From Deltaproteobacteria bacterium (lineage in GTDB: Bacteria; Desulfobacterota; DSM-4660; Desulfatiglandales; Desulfatiglandaceae), in NCBI GenBank assembly GCA_013349725.1, contig DUZB01000041.1, positions 1 to 16,222 of the forward strand: 16,222 nt of DNA. The letters run 5' to 3'. The notes under the pieces are model-generated. The model saw only the letters and a list, made by a program, of their open reading frames with translations. It had not been told where the DNA came from and searched no databases. Both the position numbers and the translations under genes were made by a program. This document shows, piece by piece, positions 13,279-16,222 of this stretch; the first letter of the stretch is position 1, and each line of letters opens with the position of its first letter.

Positions 13279-13716
13279 ATGAAAAAAGTACTGATAGTAT
13301 ATTCTTCAAGGACCGGCGAAACAAAAAATATTGCTGACCTGATTGGAGAGGGCATCCGTTTTGAAGGGCTTGAAGCGGAAGTAAGAAACGGATCCGCAAT
13401 TAAGAAGGAAAGCGATCTGGAAGGATTTGATGGGTATGTTTTCGGCTCGGCCACCTATCATGGTGAAATGATCCAGGCAATGAAGGGGATTTTATTTCTT
13501 GCCGAAAAGGCAGGTCTTGAGGGCAAAGTGGGTGGTTCCTTTGGAGCATTCGGGTGGAGCGGTGAAGCTCCAACGCGCATCTTTGACACCATGAAAAACA
13601 TTTTCAAAATGGACATGGTCGGAGGCCCTCTGCGGCTTAAATCCGCGAACCTTGGAGGCGGATCCCAAATGGCCCAGGATTATGGACGGGAAATCGCAAA
13701 AAGAATGAAAGGTTAG
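13279..13716 (+). CDS. flavodoxin
   Basis: This is a 145-residue single-domain FMN electron carrier. The phosphate loop is SSRTGET (9-15); the isoalloxazine loops are GSATYHGE (56-63) and FGAFGWSGE (88-96). The third motif strongly resembles the flavodoxin domain of flavodiiron proteins (FGSYGWGGE), so it may be related to that branch rather than to classic Desulfovibrio flavodoxin. It can supply electrons to the rubredoxins and reductases around it. CGGAGG (13267-13272) gives the start. Spacings of 18 and 22 nt to its neighbours mark it as an operon member. Confidence 0.92.
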   Translation: MKKVLIVYSSRTGETKNIADLIGEGIRFEGLEAEVRNGSAIKKESDLEGFDGYVFGSATYHGEMIQAMKGILFLAEKAGLEGKVGGSFGAFGWSGEAPTRIFDTMKNIFKMDMVGGPLRLKSANLGGGSQMAQDYGREIAKRMKG

Positions 13717-13738
13717 AAACATATAAAGGAGAATTGCC

Positions 13739-13924
13739 ATGACAACACCACAGCATTGCCCCGGATGGGAACAGTTTAAAGATCTGAAAGCTTTTACGTG
13801 TGAATGCCCCGGCTGCGGAGAAAAAAAAGAGATTTTTTCAGATGAATTCGATAAAACCCATACCTGTTCAGCATGCGGGAAGGAAATTGACTTCACAAAG
13901 TGCACGCTGGATGCGGGCGTCTGA
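13739..13924 (+). CDS. 61-residue Cys-rich zinc-ribbon-like protein
   Basis: Seven cysteines: C7, then C21-x-C23-x2-C26 (CECPGCG), C43-x2-C46 (CSACG) and C55. The pairs could form a zinc ribbon or a small iron site. The family is not recognised. AAAGGAG (13725-13731) sits 7 nt before the ATG. It closes the run of genes that starts with desulfoferrodoxin; no terminator follows directly, only short repeats. Confidence 0.75.
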   Translation: MTTPQHCPGWEQFKDLKAFTCECPGCGEKKEIFSDEFDKTHTCSACGKEIDFTKCTLDAGV

Positions 13925-13959
13925 AAAGCCGCCTTTATCACAAAAAAACGTTTTCAACC

Positions 13960-13983
13960 ACGAATAACACGAATAACACGAAT
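13960..13983. repeat. short 10-bp direct repeat (ACGAATAAC units)
   Basis: ACGAATAACA is repeated 2.4 times at 13960-13983. It lies in a 201-bp intergenic region with no gene. A similar 'cacgaat' motif is a common low-complexity intergenic sequence in related genomes. Confidence 0.7.
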
Positions 13984-14012
13984 GGGTAGATAGGCGGTTT
14001 CTTCCTGTGTGA

Positions 14013-14027
14013 GAGGCTTCGAGCCTC
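14013..14027 (+). terminator. small GC hairpin after the redox operon (weak)
   Basis: GAGGCT (14013-14018) pairs with AGCCTC (14022-14027) around TCG. The stem is only 6 bp and no T-tract follows, so termination is doubtful. Confidence 0.25.
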
Positions 14028-14125
14028 GATCATCCCGGCGATATGCTGCTCTTATAGGGAATTATCATTCTCTGAAAAAAGGTTCTGGAGAACGTAAGTT
14101 AGCTGGAATGACAAGGATCATCTGA

Positions 14126-15094
14126 ATGTTTATACTTGGTTTGCAGGGAAGTCCAAGACTCAATGGAAATACAAGCATCCTCCTTGAGAAGCTTCTTGAT
14201 GAGGCCCGAAATCTTGGCGCCGCTACCCAAACCATTCACGCGGCAAAGAAAAACATATTGCCATGCAAAGAGTGCGGAACCTGCGAAAGAAAAGGGTTCT
14301 GCCCCATTGATGACGACATGCAGGGGATCTATCCTCTCCTTTGGCAGGCGGATCTTATCGTCTTGGCTACACCCATATTCTTTTATGGCGCCACAGCCCA
14401 ACTTAAAGCACTCATTGACCGGTCCCAGGCCCTCTGGTCAAGGAAATATGTCCTGGGGCTTTCCGATCCGGGCAGGCAATGGCGTAAAGGCGCCCTTATT
14501 GCGGTAGGCGCTACGAAGGGAAAAAATCTTTTTGAGGGAGTGATTCTGACTGCAAAGTACTTTTTTGACGCGGTTGGCGCCGAGTTCGCGGGTGAACTCA
14601 CCTATAAACAGATCGAATCATCAGGGGATATAAAAGCCCATCCCACTGCTTTAAATGATGCAAACGAGATGGGGCAACGCCTGACTGCACCTTTCCTTAA
14701 AAGAAAGAAATTTCTCTTTCTGTGCGGGGAAAACGCATGCCGGAGCCAGATGGCCGGCGCCTTTGCAAGGAATTATGCGGGGGATCGTGTGGAAGCCTTG
14801 AGCGCGGGAAACAAGCCCGCAAAGGAGATCAATCCCATAGTGGTAGAAGTCATGCATGAGAAAATGATCGACATGGCCTACCTGAAACCGAAATCCCTGG
14901 AATCCGTGTCTTTTTCGGGAAAACCGGATCTGATTATTTCCATGGGTTGTGGGGATAGATGTCCGAATTTTCCTGGAGTTCCCATCGAAGACTGGGATCT
15001 GGAAGATCCCGCGGGAAAACCTGAATCCTTCATGAGGGAAACCAGGAACGAGATAGAAAAACGGGTAAAGCAACTCATTGACGAGAAATGTTGA
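14126..15094 (+). CDS. fusion of iron-sulfur flavoprotein and ArsC-type arsenate reductase/LMW phosphatase domain
   Basis: The 322-residue protein has two unrelated halves. Residues 1-~190 are an NADPH-dependent FMN reductase fold with GSPRLNGNTS (8-17) for FMN phosphate and the compact cluster C47-x2-C50-x2-C53-x5-C59, the [4Fe-4S] motif of iron-sulfur flavoproteins. Residues ~195-322 are a thioredoxin-coupled ArsC/low-molecular-weight phosphatase domain: nucleophile loop C200-GENAC-R206 (CX5R), SAGNKPAKEINP, MGCGDRCP with C275 and C279, and the acid loop DWDLEDPAGKP. It may couple flavin-derived electrons directly to regeneration of the reductase cysteines. No other ars genes are nearby, so arsenate as substrate is unproven. 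The start has only a weak AAGGA. A palindromic repeat begins at its stop codon. Confidence 0.88.
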   Translation: MFILGLQGSPRLNGNTSILLEKLLDEARNLGAATQTIHAAKKNILPCKECGTCERKGFCPIDDDMQGIYPLLWQADLIVLATPIFFYGATAQLKALIDRSQALWSRKYVLGLSDPGRQWRKGALIAVGATKGKNLFEGVILTAKYFFDAVGAEFAGELTYKQIESSGDIKAHPTALNDANEMGQRLTAPFLKRKKFLFLCGENACRSQMAGAFARNYAGDRVEALSAGNKPAKEINPIVVEVMHEKMIDMAYLKPKSLESVSFSGKPDLIISMGCGDRCPNFPGVPIEDWDLEDPAGKPESFMRETRNEIEKRVKQLIDEKC

Positions 15095-15227
15095 TGGCTT
15101 GGTAAAAAGCTCCCAAGGCCGTCACTCCCGCGAACGTGGGAGTCCATAAGCGGTTCATTCTCCTGGATTCCCGCGTTCGCGGGAATGACGAAAATGGATT
15201 ATTTTTGACTTTTCACGAGTTCATCAA
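15091..15227. repeat. nested palindromic repeat element (REP/BIME-like)
   Basis: Outer ends at 15091-15110 and 15208-15227 are inverted copies matching at 14 of 20 positions. Inside, 15120-15146 and 15164-15190 are inverted copies (about 24 of 27), and each is itself a hairpin (for example TCCCGCG...CGCGGGA in the right one). The left end overlaps the stop codon of the preceding gene. The translated version of the core (LDSRVRGND) is a familiar spurious peptide. It may double as a transcription-ending structure. Confidence 0.75.
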
Positions 15228-15306
15228 TGTTGACGGTTCCGTAAAAAGGCAGACAGCGTTTTTTTTACGAACTGCAGTATCTTTTTTGTCGTGTTTTTGC
15301 AAGAAT

Positions 15307-15335
15307 CTGACCTCGGAATGGCCGGGGTTTATAAC
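15307..15335 (+). promoter_or_regulatory. promoter candidate for rubredoxin-flavodiiron operon
   Basis: CTGACC (15307-15312), exactly 17 nt, then TATAAC (15330-15335, five of six consensus bases). It lies about 35 nt upstream of the rubredoxin ATG and downstream of the repeat element, so this pair of genes is probably a separate transcription unit. Confidence 0.45.
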
Positions 15336-15370
15336 ATTTCATTATTTTTAACATGAGGGAGGAAAACATT

Positions 15371-15529
15371 ATGGATAAGTATGTATGTTCAGTATGCGGT
15401 TACGTTTATGACCCTGCAGATGGCGACCCGGACAATGGTGTTGCCCCCGGCACCGCTTTTAAAGACGTTCCGGATGACTGGGCCTGTCCCGTATGCGGGG
15501 CGGCCAAAGATATGTTTGGAAAGGAGTAA
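15371..15529 (+). CDS. rub: canonical rubredoxin
   Basis: This is a 52-residue one-iron electron carrier with standard knuckles C6-x2-C9 ([12 protein letters not shown]) and C39-x2-C42 ([13 protein letters not shown]) and the usual GDPDNGV acidic loop. It is the textbook form, in contrast to the CX4C and CXC versions upstream. GAGGGAGG (15355-15362) is 8 nt before the ATG. The next gene starts 3 nt after its stop, and the next gene's ribosome site AAGGAG (15521-15526) lies inside its last codons, so rubredoxin and flavodiiron protein are translated together. Rubredoxin is the known electron donor of such oxygen/NO reductases. Confidence 0.97.
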   Translation: MDKYVCSVCGYVYDPADGDPDNGVAPGTAFKDVPDDWACPVCGAAKDMFGKE

Positions 15530-15532
15530 TGG

Positions 15533-16222
15533 ATGAAACCCATCGAGATCGCTGATGGGATTTACTGGGTTGGTGTTGCCGACTGGAACATCAGAGACTT
15601 TCACGGCTATTCCACATACAAGGGGACTACCTATAATTCGTACCTTGTTGTAGATGATAAAATCACGTTGATCGATGCCGTGAAAAAGGAATTTGCGGAT
15701 GAACTCATCGGCAACATTTCTCAAATTGTAGATCCCAAAAAGATTGACTACATGGTAAGCAACCACACGGAAATGGATCACTCCGGGGGGTTAGCAAGAG
15801 TTATGCACAGAATCGGAGAGGACAAGCCCCTCTACTGTTCCAAAATGGGACACAAAAACCTTTCCATGCATTTTCCACAGAAATGGAATTATATGCCCGT
15901 GGAAAATGGCGGAGAATTGCGTCTTGGTAAAAACAGCCTGACCTTTATGGAAACCAGGATGCTCCATTGGCCGGACAGCATGTTCTCCTACGTCAAAGAG
16001 CAGAAACTCCTTTTTTCCAGTGATGCGTTCGGCCAGCATTACTCCGGGCCGGAAAGATTCGATGACGAGATTGGGGACGATATCATGCCCCACGCTCTGA
16101 AGTATTTTGCCAATATCCTTCTCCCTTATTCACCTTTGATTCTGAAGCTGGTGGAAAAGGTGACCGATATGGGTCTGCCCATCGAAACCATATGCCCGGA
16201 TCATGGCATCATATGGCGAAAG
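15533..16222 (+). CDS. fprA: flavodiiron protein (FprA/ROO family), N-terminal part, runs off the window
   Basis: Flavodiiron proteins reduce O2 to water and/or NO to N2O in the cytoplasm, receiving electrons from rubredoxin. Residues 1-230 are present and still in frame at the window end. They form the metallo-beta-lactamase-type domain with the diiron ligands H78-x-E80-x-D82-H83 (SNHTEMDHSGG), H145 (MLHWPDS), D164 (SSDAFG) and H224 (CPDHG). The C-terminal flavodoxin domain lies outside. The start ATG 15533 is fixed by AAGGAG (15521-15526) at 6 nt; ATG 15529 is in the wrong frame. The stretch VADWNIRDFHGYSTYKGTTYNSYL is typical of the FprA branch. O2 versus NO preference cannot be told from sequence. 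Confidence 0.96.
   Translation, partial: MKPIEIADGIYWVGVADWNIRDFHGYSTYKGTTYNSYLVVDDKITLIDAVKKEFADELIGNISQIVDPKKIDYMVSNHTEMDHSGGLARVMHRIGEDKPLYCSKMGHKNLSMHFPQKWNYMPVENGGELRLGKNSLTFMETRMLHWPDSMFSYVKEQKLLFSSDAFGQHYSGPERFDDEIGDDIMPHALKYFANILLPYSPLILKLVEKVTDMGLPIETICPDHGIIWRK

Noticed and set aside
14126..15094. arsenic resistance operon
   Set aside because: Only the fused ArsC domain is present; there is no ArsR, ArsB/Acr3 or ArsA in the window, so an operon call is not supported.
15136..15351. 71-residue open frame on the plus strand
   Set aside because: Its start lies in the palindromic repeat (LDSRVRGND is a familiar spurious translation of such repeats). It has no ribosome site and is followed by poly-T-rich sequence.
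1..16222. CRISPR array, tRNA or rRNA genes
   Set aside because: No regularly spaced identical repeats, tRNA cloverleaf or rRNA conserved segment was seen on either strand by reading; no search tool was available.

Overview
This window looks like chromosomal DNA from an anaerobic, probably Deltaproteobacteria/Desulfobacterota-type bacterium. The evidence is indirect. It carries rubredoxins, a rubrerythrin, a class-I-type desulfoferrodoxin and a flavodiiron protein, plus DUF2318, HMA and YHS metal-site proteins and short palindromic intergenic repeats of a kind common in that group. All convincing genes lie on the + strand. No tRNA, rRNA, CRISPR array or transposase gene was seen.

Layout. Positions 1-60 are the tail of an unidentified gene. 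223-2125 hold a class II J-protein (CbpA-like) and a PP-loop tRNA-thiolation-like protein with a CxxC+C cysteine triad. 2166-3862 is an NhaC-family Na+/H+ antiporter interrupted by a 74-bp tandem duplication; removing one copy restores a 540-residue frame. 3896-4077 is a non-coding 182-bp MITE-like element with 15-bp perfect terminal inverted repeats and an 8-bp target duplication. 4310-8886 is a metal/redox envelope cluster: a secreted Cys-rich protein, a DUF2318 membrane protein, an FtsX/MacB-type permease, its ATPase, a membrane-anchored HMA + SurA-like fusion, and a YHS protein. It resembles the DUF2318/ABC part of the Campylobacter p19-FTR1 iron cluster, but without P19 or FTR1.

9215-10000 is a cyclase-family (kynurenine-formamidase-like) hydrolase with a strong hairpin behind it. 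10106-10455 is a decayed SGNH-hydrolase remnant with a 1-base frameshift. 10849-13924 is an oxygen/superoxide-defence island: a small unknown protein, a mini winged helix protein, two rubredoxins with abnormal first knuckles (CX4C and CXC), rubrerythrin, desulfoferrodoxin, three tiny Cys-knuckle proteins and a flavodoxin. 14126-15094 fuses an iron-sulfur flavoprotein to a thioredoxin-type arsenate reductase/LMW phosphatase domain. 15371-16222 is a canonical rubredoxin followed 3 nt later by a flavodiiron protein that runs off the window.

How the genes could work together (inference). Flavodoxin and the rubredoxins would pass electrons to rubrerythrin (peroxide), desulfoferrodoxin (superoxide) and the flavodiiron protein (O2 or NO). 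The 4310-8886 cluster would handle metal or thiol chemistry in the envelope. The most unusual items are the reversible-looking nhaC duplication, the MITE with its target duplication, the HMA-SurA fusion, the rubredoxin with a one-residue knuckle, and the ISF-ArsC fusion.
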